Assembly: GCA_015056725.1 (NCBI GenBank)
Contig: SVFS01000010.1
Span: forward strand, 1-51,151
Source of the DNA: Lachnospiraceae bacterium
GTDB lineage: Bacteria > Bacillota > Clostridia > Lachnospirales > Lachnospiraceae
DNA: 51,151 bases
Direction: 5' to 3'
How positions within the stretch are numbered: the first letter of the stretch is position 1; each line of letters begins with the position of its first letter. The translations under genes and the position numbers were made by a program. A model generated the notes under the pieces. That model searched no databases and was not told the DNA's origin. It saw only the letters and a program-made list of their open reading frames with translations. Positions 35,664 to 43,080 of this stretch are shown one piece after another.

Positions 35664-36406
35664 TATTACGAAATATAGAATTTGATTTAAAATATCAAAA
35701 AAATCATCAATATATTGAAATGGTTCAGCAAGAACAAGGCCTTTCATATGATGAAGCTATCAAACTTGACTACGAAAATCATTGGAAAGAAAAACGACAT
35801 CTATTCAAAAAAATGACTAGGTGCATGACATCAATGATTGAACAGAATATGGGCAAAATTCAAACTAAAGATTGCTGGAAGCTAATTTTTAGTTGTGAAA
35901 ATAGGCCGGAAAAATCATCTGTTATTAATCTTCTTGGTGCTTATGAAATTCCATTTATGTTTGATGATGAGATGTTTATGGCAGCTACTAATTATGAAAG
36001 GAAAAAGCTGATTATTGATGCTATTTTATGTTGGGTGCAAAATCCACCTAATGAACTGGATTTCGACTTATCGTCTATAGGTGATGCTTGTAAAAAAATC
36101 ATTCAAAAAAACTATGAATATAGTTTTATATGGGGAAAAAGTATTAAAAAAAAACATAGAGAGGTGCAAATTGAAATTATACATGACGTTGAACATGCGA
36201 AACTCTTTATGATTCTTTTAGAAAATAATAAAATTTTATTTAAAAAGTTTATTGTTGAAACTGAACCTCATGAAATAGTGTACAATAATTATTTAGGAAC
36301 ATTGGAATGGACAGGAGACAGTTCCGTTGCACTAGTAACGACAGATGGCAAGAGAATTCAGATTGACTATTCTAAAGAACTATTGTTAGCAAATAGAATT
36401 AAGTAG
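35660..36406 (+). CDS. Probable immunity protein for the RHS tip
   Basis: The protein has 248 residues, cytoplasmic, with no signal peptide. The start overlaps the RHS stop (ATGA), with GGGAGGAAG upstream. It has a helical N-terminal half and a C-terminal half that may be beta-rich (FKKFIVETEPHEIV, later LEWTGDSSVALVT). I do not recognise a family. Position directly behind a polymorphic toxin is the main evidence for an immunity role: it should bind and block the nuclease tip. It is more AT-rich than the RHS core, as expected for an exchangeable tip/immunity pair. Confidence 0.72.
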   Translation: MILRNIEFDLKYQKNHQYIEMVQQEQGLSYDEAIKLDYENHWKEKRHLFKKMTRCMTSMIEQNMGKIQTKDCWKLIFSCENRPEKSSVINLLGAYEIPFMFDDEMFMAATNYERKKLIIDAILCWVQNPPNELDFDLSSIGDACKKIIQKNYEYSFIWGKSIKKKHREVQIEIIHDVEHAKLFMILLENNKILFKKFIVETEPHEIVYNNYLGTLEWTGDSSVALVTTDGKRIQIDYSKELLLANRIK

Positions 36407-36422
36407 ATGAAAAAGTGAAATT

Positions 36423-36477
36423 AAGGCGCTGCCGTACAGTTGAGTAAATATTTGACTGGAGCGACAACGCCTTTTTT
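36423..36477 (+). terminator. Terminator after the immunity gene
   Basis: AAGGCGCTGCCG (36423-36434) pairs with CGACAACGCCTT through G-U tolerant pairing over 12 bp, and TTTTTT follows. Confidence 0.8.
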
Positions 36478-36510
36478 CTGTTAGTAGAAACTTATGGAGT
36501 AACCTGGATT

Positions 36511-37128
36511 ACTCAGATTAATGAGTACAATGGCGAAGGTCAGCGTATCAGAAAAACTGAAGATACTGACGTAACTAACTACTTCTACGAAGGTTCAAGC
36601 CTGCTCTATACTACAGACGGTAGCAATGCGCTTAAAGGATTCATTATCTACGATGGTAATGGTGACTTTTTAAAACAAATTCAGAGTGGCAATGTAAATT
36701 ACACTTATACAACTGATATCCAGGGCAGTATTGTAAACCTTGTGGACAGCAGTGCAAATTCTGTGGTATCATATACTTATAAAGACTTTGGTGAAACTGT
36801 AGAGAAATCTGACTCAGATGTTTACAATGAGCTGAGATACACAGGCGGAGTTTATGACGAAGCAACAGGACTGTATTATCTGAATGCAAGATTCTATGAC
36901 CCTGAAATCGGAAGATTCCTCAATCCTGACAGTTACAGAGGAGAGCCAGCTGACCCTCAGACATTGCATCTGTACGCATACTGTGCAAATGACCCTATTA
37001 ACCATGTAGACCCAACCGGTCATGTAATAGGAACTGTACTGGATGTAATCAGTGTAATCGACAGTACAAGGACATTTGTGCTAGAGTTTTATAAAACAAG
37101 TTTAATTCATCTAATTTGTAGAATATAA
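36511..37128 (+). pseudogene. Displaced RHS core end with truncated tip
   Basis: Bases 36511 to about 37055 copy 34461-35005 of the RHS gene (offset 2050 bp) with about 17 differences by my count. The reading frame is open through the copy but has no start or signal, and it ends soon after DVISV with a short unrelated tail. It is what remains after a former tip was pushed downstream when the present tip/immunity pair arrived. Recombination with the main gene could restore or swap tips if an intact tip were present, but here the old tip is lost. Confidence 0.9.
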
Positions 37129-37142
37129 GCAGAGGCAGTAAA

Positions 37143-38414
37143 ATGATTATTTCTGTTGCAGGTAATATTGCTAGTGGTAAAACAACCTTAGCAAAAAATA
37201 TAAGTAGGCTGTACAATTTCAGCTATGTTCCGGCCAAAAGAACAGAGCTCACTTTTTTAAACGATTTTTTTGACAATATTCCGGATAACTTTTTTTCAAC
37301 GCAAACAGCATTCCTCATAAATAAAGTTTATGAGATTGACAGTGAAAAAAGAAACACGAATCTTGTAATAGACAGAAGTTTATATGAAGACATTCACGTT
37401 TTTGCACAATTATGGATGGACGAATATAATATTCATCCACACGAAAAAGATCTTTATAAAAGCTTAGCCAATTATCTAAGTAAAACTGTTCCTCAGCCTG
37501 ATATATACATTTATTGTAGTTGTAAAAGTAATACACTGAAGGAAAGATTTTCTTCTAGAAAAAAACGTGAATTCGAAAAAAAATATCCTCCAAATTATAT
37601 TGATAAATTATATGAAAGGTATAGCCACATTAAATTCCCTGACCATGCAGTAATCGTAGAGATTAATACAGATATGTTAGATGTAAGAAATGAAAAGACA
37701 GTTAATGAGATTATGTCTATGATTTTTGATACTTTAACTAAAGAAACACCTGAACAACTTTCACTATTTTCTGATACTTCAGAACGCAAAGAAACTAAAA
37801 GTGTTATAAATCCGTATATAAAAATAACTCTTCCTGCCAATGAAATATCTTGGTCTAAAGATGCATTTAAACCTAAGAAAAAGACAATTTATCTCGCAGC
37901 ACCATTTACCGAGTTCGCTACAGAAAAAGTTTTTAATGAAAACTCCTTACAATTTTCTGTCGAAATTGATGAAAAAAAAGATTATGATATTCTACCACGA
38001 AAATACCAACGAACATTAACAAAACTACAAAAGTTGTTGACTTTTAATCAAGAAGTAGATGTCATATTACCTCATAAAGATGAGAATAATTGGGGAAAAA
38101 CGTATATATCAAGCACACAAGTCGTAGAAGCTATGTTATCCAATCTGTTGAAAAGCGATTTAATTGTTGCTATAGTCTCGAACAGTGTTGGAGTGCATAT
38201 GGAACTTGCAATGATGGCCATTCAAAATAAACCAATGGTTTTAATAATCATTGACGAACTGACTAAAGGATTTTATGCAGAGGGCTTTCAAAATAAAGAA
38301 AACGTGTTACTTTTACATGCACCTAAAATTGATGACGTGTACACACTTTTAAATAGCAGTTCAACTTTAACCTTTATAAGGAGAAACTTAAATGAAGAAA
38401 AAAATGAAGAATAA
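37143..38414 (+). CDS. Deoxynucleoside kinase fused to a deoxyribosyltransferase-like domain
   Basis: The protein has 423 residues. Residues 1 to about 190 match the deoxynucleoside kinase fold: P-loop GNIASGKTT (7-15), DRSLYED (about 77) and a lid-like RFSSRKKREFEKKYP. After a linker, about 249-415 resembles nucleoside 2-deoxyribosyltransferases: IYLAAPF, SDLIVAIV and GVHMELAM with the expected Glu, then KPMVLII. The two activities suggest a control or destruction of (deoxy)nucleotides. It overlaps the next gene by 23 bp, so both form one unit. I know no named system with this pair. Domain calls are by motif, not by search. Confidence 0.82.
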   Translation: MIISVAGNIASGKTTLAKNISRLYNFSYVPAKRTELTFLNDFFDNIPDNFFSTQTAFLINKVYEIDSEKRNTNLVIDRSLYEDIHVFAQLWMDEYNIHPHEKDLYKSLANYLSKTVPQPDIYIYCSCKSNTLKERFSSRKKREFEKKYPPNYIDKLYERYSHIKFPDHAVIVEINTDMLDVRNEKTVNEIMSMIFDTLTKETPEQLSLFSDTSERKETKSVINPYIKITLPANEISWSKDAFKPKKKTIYLAAPFTEFATEKVFNENSLQFSVEIDEKKDYDILPRKYQRTLTKLQKLLTFNQEVDVILPHKDENNWGKTYISSTQVVEAMLSNLLKSDLIVAIVSNSVGVHMELAMMAIQNKPMVLIIIDELTKGFYAEGFQNKENVLLLHAPKIDDVYTLLNSSSTLTFIRRNLNEEKNEE

Positions 38415-39336
38415 CAGCAATAAAACAAAAAATAAAAAAAAAATTAAAAAATGGATAGAAAAAAATTATGATCACATTTCAAACATTATATCCGCGATCG
38501 TATCTGTATTGCTCTCGTTATTAGCTAGCTATATATATTCCTTAATATCCAATGAAGATACCTCTGGTAGCAATACATATATTTTACTAACTTTGATAGG
38601 AATTGTTTTTTTGATAATCATTATGGTATCCAAACTATCTAAGAGAATCAAAGAGTATGTGTTTGCAGACTCAAAACATAATATTTATATTCGTAAAGCT
38701 TATTTTGCAATTCAGAGTTTAACACTAGAGAGTCAATGTTATCTGTCAGAGAATGAAGCTGTAGACTTTTCTGCTTGGTATCTCAATAATATACAATTAA
38801 CTGTAAATAAGTGCTACGACTTTATGTGTTCTTCTTTTGGCGAAAGTGAGACCCTTATTGAGGAAATAAAGTTTGAAGTTACTTATATGACAGAATCATA
38901 TAAAGATTCAGAAATCACAATTCCTTGTTCTTGTAATAAAGAAAGACGTGAACCCACTTCTATGCTCATAAGAGATAAAAACAAAAAAATTTATGGAGAT
39001 ACTGTAACAGCAGAAATATATAAGGAATATGATACTCATTGTAAACCAGCTATGAAGATCATTGAAAATACTTCTTCTCCAATAAATGGCGAGAAACCAT
39101 ACCATTTTCTATACGAAAATCAAAGCCAACGAATAAAATCTTCTATTGTTTTGCCAGTATTATCTCATAAAAGTAAACTTTTAGGGACTTTAGTCGTCCA
39201 TTGTAACACACCGGATTTCTTTAAAAAGGAAGATGAAAATTTCTGGTATGAAATCCTTCAAATTTTTGCGTGCGAAATAGGGAAAAATAAATTACTTTTA
39301 GATAATACCATTGATATTGCAAATCCTCCCTTTTAA
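38392..39336 (+). CDS. 2TM-GAF membrane sensor, partner of the kinase-NDT fusion
   Basis: The protein has 314 residues. A very basic N-terminus, two membrane segments (about 33-55 and 64-85) and a cytoplasmic domain (about 105-310) ending SSIVLPVLSHKSKLLGTLVVHC, then KEDENFWYEILQIFA, which fits a GAF domain. GAF domains bind small molecules such as nucleotides. AAGGAGAAACTTA lies inside the end of the preceding gene. It may sense a signal and control the enzyme, or be the membrane effector. No hybrid kinase or cyclase domain is present. Confidence 0.75.
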   Translation: MKKKMKNNSNKTKNKKKIKKWIEKNYDHISNIISAIVSVLLSLLASYIYSLISNEDTSGSNTYILLTLIGIVFLIIIMVSKLSKRIKEYVFADSKHNIYIRKAYFAIQSLTLESQCYLSENEAVDFSAWYLNNIQLTVNKCYDFMCSSFGESETLIEEIKFEVTYMTESYKDSEITIPCSCNKERREPTSMLIRDKNKKIYGDTVTAEIYKEYDTHCKPAMKIIENTSSPINGEKPYHFLYENQSQRIKSSIVLPVLSHKSKLLGTLVVHCNTPDFFKKEDENFWYEILQIFACEIGKNKLLLDNTIDIANPPF

Positions 39337-39450
39337 ATCATTTGAAATATTTTAATGAAACCAGATTGATAGTTAAATCTGATCTGCAGCTTCACTAAGA
39401 TGGATAAAACTGAAAAAATAACCTAATAGGTGATTTGGAGGACCTGTTTT

Positions 39451-40056
39451 ATGAAAACATTTACAACCAACCAATTTTCACACGATACGCTATCCAAGGA
39501 AACCTTAATAGAGCATTTTAGAACATGGGCAAACTTTCAAAAACAGATTGATTTAGAGATTAAAAGTGCCTGTCTAGAATCAGATTGTAGATATCTTACC
39601 AAACTGATTGAACTGTATTGCGGTTATCAGTATCGTCAAATCAATGCTTATTTACGTCGCAATGAGGATTTAGATCACTTTGAATTTAGAGAAAAAGCAC
39701 ACCTGCTTACTTTGATTGTCTACAATGCTCCAAGACTACACCAAGATTTTGTTGTATATCGAAGTGTATGCCCAGAATTTATTCAAGAACTATGCTCAAG
39801 CGGGACTGCTTTTGAAAAAGGATTTATGAGCACTACTTGTGATTTCCAATATGCACTAAACTACAAAGATGAAGATTCTATACTTAAAATCCACGTTCCT
39901 CCGGAAACCCCTTGTATATATACCGATATCATTAAAGAACGTGAAGAATCCGAGTTACTTTTCCCACCTAACGCAGGGCTAAAACTAATTTCTCAAGCTT
40001 ACAAAGCCCCTAACGCAAAGAAGATGATATACGAATGTACTATGTTTTATTTCTAA
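39451..40056 (+). CDS. ADP-ribosyltransferase (VIP2/C3-like, R-S-E type)
   Basis: The protein has 201 residues with no signal peptide. It carries the R-S-E set: Arg in VVYRSV (about 103), STT in GFMSTTCD (about 127), and ESE in REESELLF (about 165-167), giving the ExE motif of transferases that modify Arg or similar residues. I chose the ATG at 39451, nine bases after GGAGG. An internal (not secreted) ART points to action on the host cell, a phage or a partner in the same cell. No obvious antidote (such as an ADP-ribosyl hydrolase or macrodomain) lies next to it. Confidence 0.85.
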   Translation: MKTFTTNQFSHDTLSKETLIEHFRTWANFQKQIDLEIKSACLESDCRYLTKLIELYCGYQYRQINAYLRRNEDLDHFEFREKAHLLTLIVYNAPRLHQDFVVYRSVCPEFIQELCSSGTAFEKGFMSTTCDFQYALNYKDEDSILKIHVPPETPCIYTDIIKEREESELLFPPNAGLKLISQAYKAPNAKKMIYECTMFYF

Positions 40057-40213
40057 CCAAAGATAACATTAGCATTATATCCTTAGTTTTAAGTGATAAC
40101 AAGGTAAAACGAATGTTACTTAGTAAACTGTGCAATAATAAATAGAAATATTGATTGCCGTTTACCCGAATACGCTTTTGCCCTAATATTGTGGAATCAT
40201 ATAATTACACCTC
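40057..40213. other. Gene-free stretch after the ADP-ribosyltransferase
   Basis: I see no supported gene or clear signal here. It is the first part of the 390-bp interval before the sigma-like gene. The rest holds a terminator, a leader frame and a hairpin, listed separately. Confidence 0.5.
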
Positions 40214-40270
40214 GACCATAAAAATGTGTACTATGTGACCTTGATAGTAATATTTTTATGGTCTTTTTTA
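40214..40270 (+). terminator. Terminator with long stem
   Basis: GACCATAAAAAT pairs with ATTTTTATGGTC, with inner TACTAT/ATAGTA pairing, and TTTTTTATTTTTTT follows. Confidence 0.85.
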
Positions 40271-40341
40271 TTTTTTTGACCTCACATACACCAGCATATT
40301 TGTCCTTAACATGAGAACTTTTTCTTGTGTGAGGACGGATT

Positions 40342-40392
40342 ATGCCTGGAAGAAGACGTATCTGGCAGCCTTATATAGCTAAATATCCGTAA
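40342..40392 (+). CDS. Putative 16-residue leader peptide
   Basis: The frame encodes MPGRRRIWQPYIAKYP. GAGGACGG is placed well before the ATG. The TAA stop lies at the 5' arm of the hairpin that precedes the sigma-like gene. A ribosome on this frame would open the hairpin. Coding is inferred from position, not proven. Confidence 0.45.
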   Translation: MPGRRRIWQPYIAKYP

Positions 40393-40448
40393 TTTCGTTG
40401 TTTTTATGAACGGTTATTACCCCATAAAACAACGAAAGAGATACGGAT
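40385..40448 (+). promoter_or_regulatory. Long hairpin covering the ribosome site of the sigma-like gene
   Basis: ATCCGTA (40385-40391) pairs with TACGGAT (40442-40448). TTTCGTTGTTTTTAT (40393-40407) pairs with ATAAAACAACGAAA (40124 to 40137 of the same block, i.e. 40424-40437) with one bulged base. The GAAAGAG ribosome site is in the 3' arm, and the ATG follows directly. It fits translational control by the leader frame. Confidence 0.7.
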
Positions 40449-40883
40449 ATGACAACGAAAATTAAATATAAGTTCATCAACGGTGAGATCTTGGAGGTTG
40501 AGGTGGATGATATCATCGCTGCCTTTATCTTTAAAGATCGGACCAGGGAAGCCAGTGCAAACCGAAAAGAACGGCGGTACAATTTTTCATTGGAAGCAGC
40601 TTTGTACGAAGATGAGAAGTTTTATGCCGCACCTGAAGGTAATCCGGATCAGCGCATGATTCAATTTGAGCAGTATGAAGAGATTCTGAAATTCATCGAA
40701 ACCTTGACTGAAGTTCAGAAACGCAGACTTTTCATGCGCCTGGCGGGCATGTCCTATCGTGAAATCGCCCGAAAAGAACGTGTGGCTGTACGCAGTGTAG
40801 CAGACTCAATTGACTATGTACGTGCAAAGTTTCAGTCGTTGTACGTGCAAAGTTTCAGTCGTTTTTTGAAGAACTATAATTAA
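40449..40883 (+). CDS. Element-encoded sigma-like factor (region 4-like HTH), altered C-terminus
   Basis: The protein has 144 residues. The N-terminal part starts KIKYKFINGEILEVEV, and a region-4-like HTH follows around LTEVQKRRLFMRLAGMSYREIARKE. Proteins of this build are common near integrases of Clostridia elements and are thought to regulate transfer or excision. A 23-bp tandem duplication near the end (40818-40863) shifts the frame, so the usual FFEEL-like end is replaced by about 13 new residues. The HTH is untouched, so the protein may still work. Confidence 0.8.
   Translation: MTTKIKYKFINGEILEVEVDDIIAAFIFKDRTREASANRKERRYNFSLEAALYEDEKFYAAPEGNPDQRMIQFEQYEEILKFIETLTEVQKRRLFMRLAGMSYREIARKERVAVRSVADSIDYVRAKFQSLYVQSFSRFLKNYN
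40818..40863 (+). repeat. Perfect 23-bp tandem duplication in the sigma-like gene
   Basis: Bases 40818-40840 and 40841-40863 are identical. Since 23 is not a multiple of three, the second copy is read in another frame. Removing one copy restores the end QSFFEEL-stop. Confidence 0.95.
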
Positions 40884-40887
40884 TATG

Positions 40888-40931
40888 ACATCCTGTGGAA
40901 TAGTGAAAATTGTTTCGCAGGGTGTTTTTTC
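40888..40931 (+). terminator. Terminator after the sigma-like gene
   Basis: ACATCCTGTG (40888-40897) pairs with CGCAGGGTGT (40916-40925) with two G-U pairs, and a T run follows. Confidence 0.75.
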
Positions 40932-40956
40932 GTTTTTTATTGAACTTTTTGAAAAA

Positions 40957-40987
40957 GTGTCTCTTTTCATAGATGCAAATTGTAATA
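40957..40987 (+). promoter_or_regulatory. Putative ECF promoter (class 3) for dGTPase
   Basis: GAAAAAGTGTCT, a 19-base spacer, then GTAATA (40982-40987). Box and spacing match the sites before the module 3 secreted protein and the RHS gene. Confidence 0.55.
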
Positions 40988-41030
40988 AACATATAAGACA
41001 ATTTCAAAAGATTAAGAAGGAGCGTTTGCA

Positions 41031-42338
41031 ATGTTCAAATTTTTAGTTGGAGGTAAGAAAATGACGAAAGATAAAGTGGAATTCAAGATTAAGCCAGCGG
41101 ACAGCAAATTTTTAACTGGAAGAGTACATAAGGAACCATTGGAACCTGAGCCACGTCGTGAGGCCTTTCCGCATGACCGTGACAGGATAATTCATTCACG
41201 TGCTTTCCGCAGGCTGATGCATAAAACACAGGTTTTCAATGCTAATAAAGGTGACCATTACCGGAATCGTCTGACACACACCTTGGAAGTAATGCAGATA
41301 GGCAGATCTATTGGCAGGCTGCTTGGACTTGACGAGGACTTAATTGAAGCAATTGCATTGGGGCATGATTTGGGACACACTCCATTTGGACATGTTGGCG
41401 AGCGTACTTTGTGTGAAATACTGAATAAAGGTATGGATGATATGGAAGGAACCGGTGAAGATTTTAAGCATAATTTCCAGTCACTGCGTGTTGTAGATTT
41501 TATTGAACAAAGATGTGATGACTACAAGGGGATTAATCTTACGCTTGCAGTAAGAGAGGGTATTCTTAAGCATACGAAATTGACATGTAAAGTAAATGGC
41601 GAGGAGCACCCTGTTTATTACCATGTGGATGATTTGACAACAGATGACTTGCGGCTGGATTTACCACACTCATTTACTTTGGAAGGTCAGGTTGTAGCTA
41701 TGGCAGATGAAATTGCACAGATTACACATGACATTGAGGATGGTATCAGAGGTGAAATTATAGACCATAAGAAATTTATGGATTGTAAACTTGTAGAAAA
41801 GTACATGGATGACCGTGGCCTTGAAAAAGATGAAGTAAAGACTTATAATCAAAAAAACCAGATTATAAAAGGATTGATTGGCTACCTGATTGCAGATGTA
41901 TATAGGGCATCTAATGAAGCGATTAAAAAGTATTTTAACCATCATGGTGAACCTGCATTCAAGCATCGAAAAGACGTTTATGACGAAAAGTGTATTGTTT
42001 TTTCAGAAGAAATTGATGTATTGGCTAAGGAACTATCCCAAAACAGAGATAATTGGGTATTGAAATCTGAAGCAATAAGCAAAGCGGATCATAAAGCAGA
42101 ATATATGATTAGGCATATGTTCAAAGCATATTACAAGCACCCATTGGAGCTGCCAGACTATATTTTGGCAAGATACTGTAACAAAATGATGAACGAGCTT
42201 GACCGCAGCATTATTGATCCGGATAAAATCCGCGATGACCGCAAGTTCAAACGGTATGTCTGTGACCATATTGCAGGCATGTCAGACCAGTATGCTGCAC
42301 GAGAGTACAAAGGACTGTATGAGCCGGAGTATTACTAA
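41031..42338 (+). CDS. dgt: dGTP triphosphohydrolase-like HD-domain protein
   Basis: The protein has 435 residues. It carries HSRAFRRLMHKTQVF, His in RLTHTLE (about 81), HD in ALGHDLGHTPFGH (about 113), and Asp in THDIEDG (about 233), the metal-binding set of dGTPases. The reaction turns dGTP into deoxyguanosine and triphosphate. Both the ATG at 41031 (AAGGAG) and one at 41061 (GGAGGTAAG) have good ribosome sites. Known dGTPases can block phage by removing dGTP. A class 3 ECF-like promoter and neighbouring defence-like genes support such a role here, but a housekeeping role is not excluded. Confidence 0.88.
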   Translation: MFKFLVGGKKMTKDKVEFKIKPADSKFLTGRVHKEPLEPEPRREAFPHDRDRIIHSRAFRRLMHKTQVFNANKGDHYRNRLTHTLEVMQIGRSIGRLLGLDEDLIEAIALGHDLGHTPFGHVGERTLCEILNKGMDDMEGTGEDFKHNFQSLRVVDFIEQRCDDYKGINLTLAVREGILKHTKLTCKVNGEEHPVYYHVDDLTTDDLRLDLPHSFTLEGQVVAMADEIAQITHDIEDGIRGEIIDHKKFMDCKLVEKYMDDRGLEKDEVKTYNQKNQIIKGLIGYLIADVYRASNEAIKKYFNHHGEPAFKHRKDVYDEKCIVFSEEIDVLAKELSQNRDNWVLKSEAISKADHKAEYMIRHMFKAYYKHPLELPDYILARYCNKMMNELDRSIIDPDKIRDDRKFKRYVCDHIAGMSDQYAAREYKGLYEPEYY

Positions 42339-42363
42339 TATACACACAAGAAAGGTTTAAGTA

Positions 42364-42945
42364 ATGAATGAACAATATATCGCAAATATAATTGCAGGTC
42401 TTGCCTTTGTAATTTCGATTATTACAGCGTATTCGCAGCATAAGTTTAACAGGTATAGCTTAAGGCCCGCACACAAAATAGATATTTACAGTATGAATGG
42501 ATCAATAAAAATTGTTTTTCAAAATGTTGGCAATGGAGTAATGAAGGTTGAAGAAATTACCTACTACGAAATAGGAAAAAGTATCAATGATAAAATAAAG
42601 TTATCAGAATGGCTAAAAGATTGCCCTGTGCTTGCGAATTCAGAATACAATCTGGATAATACATATGTAGGATCAGGAATGCAATATAATTTATTATCGA
42701 GAACAGTTCCTACACAGAAAGCTTTAGATGATACATGGGATAAACTAAAGAGATTAGGTATCTATATGAGGTACAAGGACACATTTGGCGAAGAATATTA
42801 TGGATATTACAAGCTGGATGTGGATTATGATGTGTATTGGGCTGCAAAAGGTAACCGAAATATTGTAGACGGAAAGAATAAAAAAGTTGAAGATAAAAGC
42901 AGAAAAAGAAACATTGATATTAATATTACAGTGGGGAAAAAGTGA
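42364..42945 (+). CDS. Membrane-anchored protein of unknown function
   Basis: The protein has 193 residues. One N-terminal membrane segment (IANIIAGLAFVISIITAYS) is followed by a beta-rich domain (SMNGSIKIVFQNVGNGVMKV) and a lysine-rich tail. It lies 25 bp after the dGTPase gene, so it may be co-transcribed. I do not recognise a family. It could be the membrane part of either the dGTPase unit or the following gene set. Confidence 0.65.
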   Translation: MNEQYIANIIAGLAFVISIITAYSQHKFNRYSLRPAHKIDIYSMNGSIKIVFQNVGNGVMKVEEITYYEIGKSINDKIKLSEWLKDCPVLANSEYNLDNTYVGSGMQYNLLSRTVPTQKALDDTWDKLKRLGIYMRYKDTFGEEYYGYYKLDVDYDVYWAAKGNRNIVDGKNKKVEDKSRKRNIDINITVGKK

Positions 42946-43080
42946 AAAAAGCAAGGAAAATCATAGGGATTGAAAGAAAAACTGATTGTTGAAGCCAAGA
43001 GACAAGAAATATAATATTTTCCAAAGAATATAGGTGCTAAAAGGCATTTGTTAGATTTTCGTTATAGGAGGATGAGCAGG

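Noticed and set aside
36742-37128. RHS-like 128-codon frame starting with TTG as a real gene
   Set aside because: The similarity to the main RHS gene continues upstream of the TTG, so this is a remnant without start or signal peptide.
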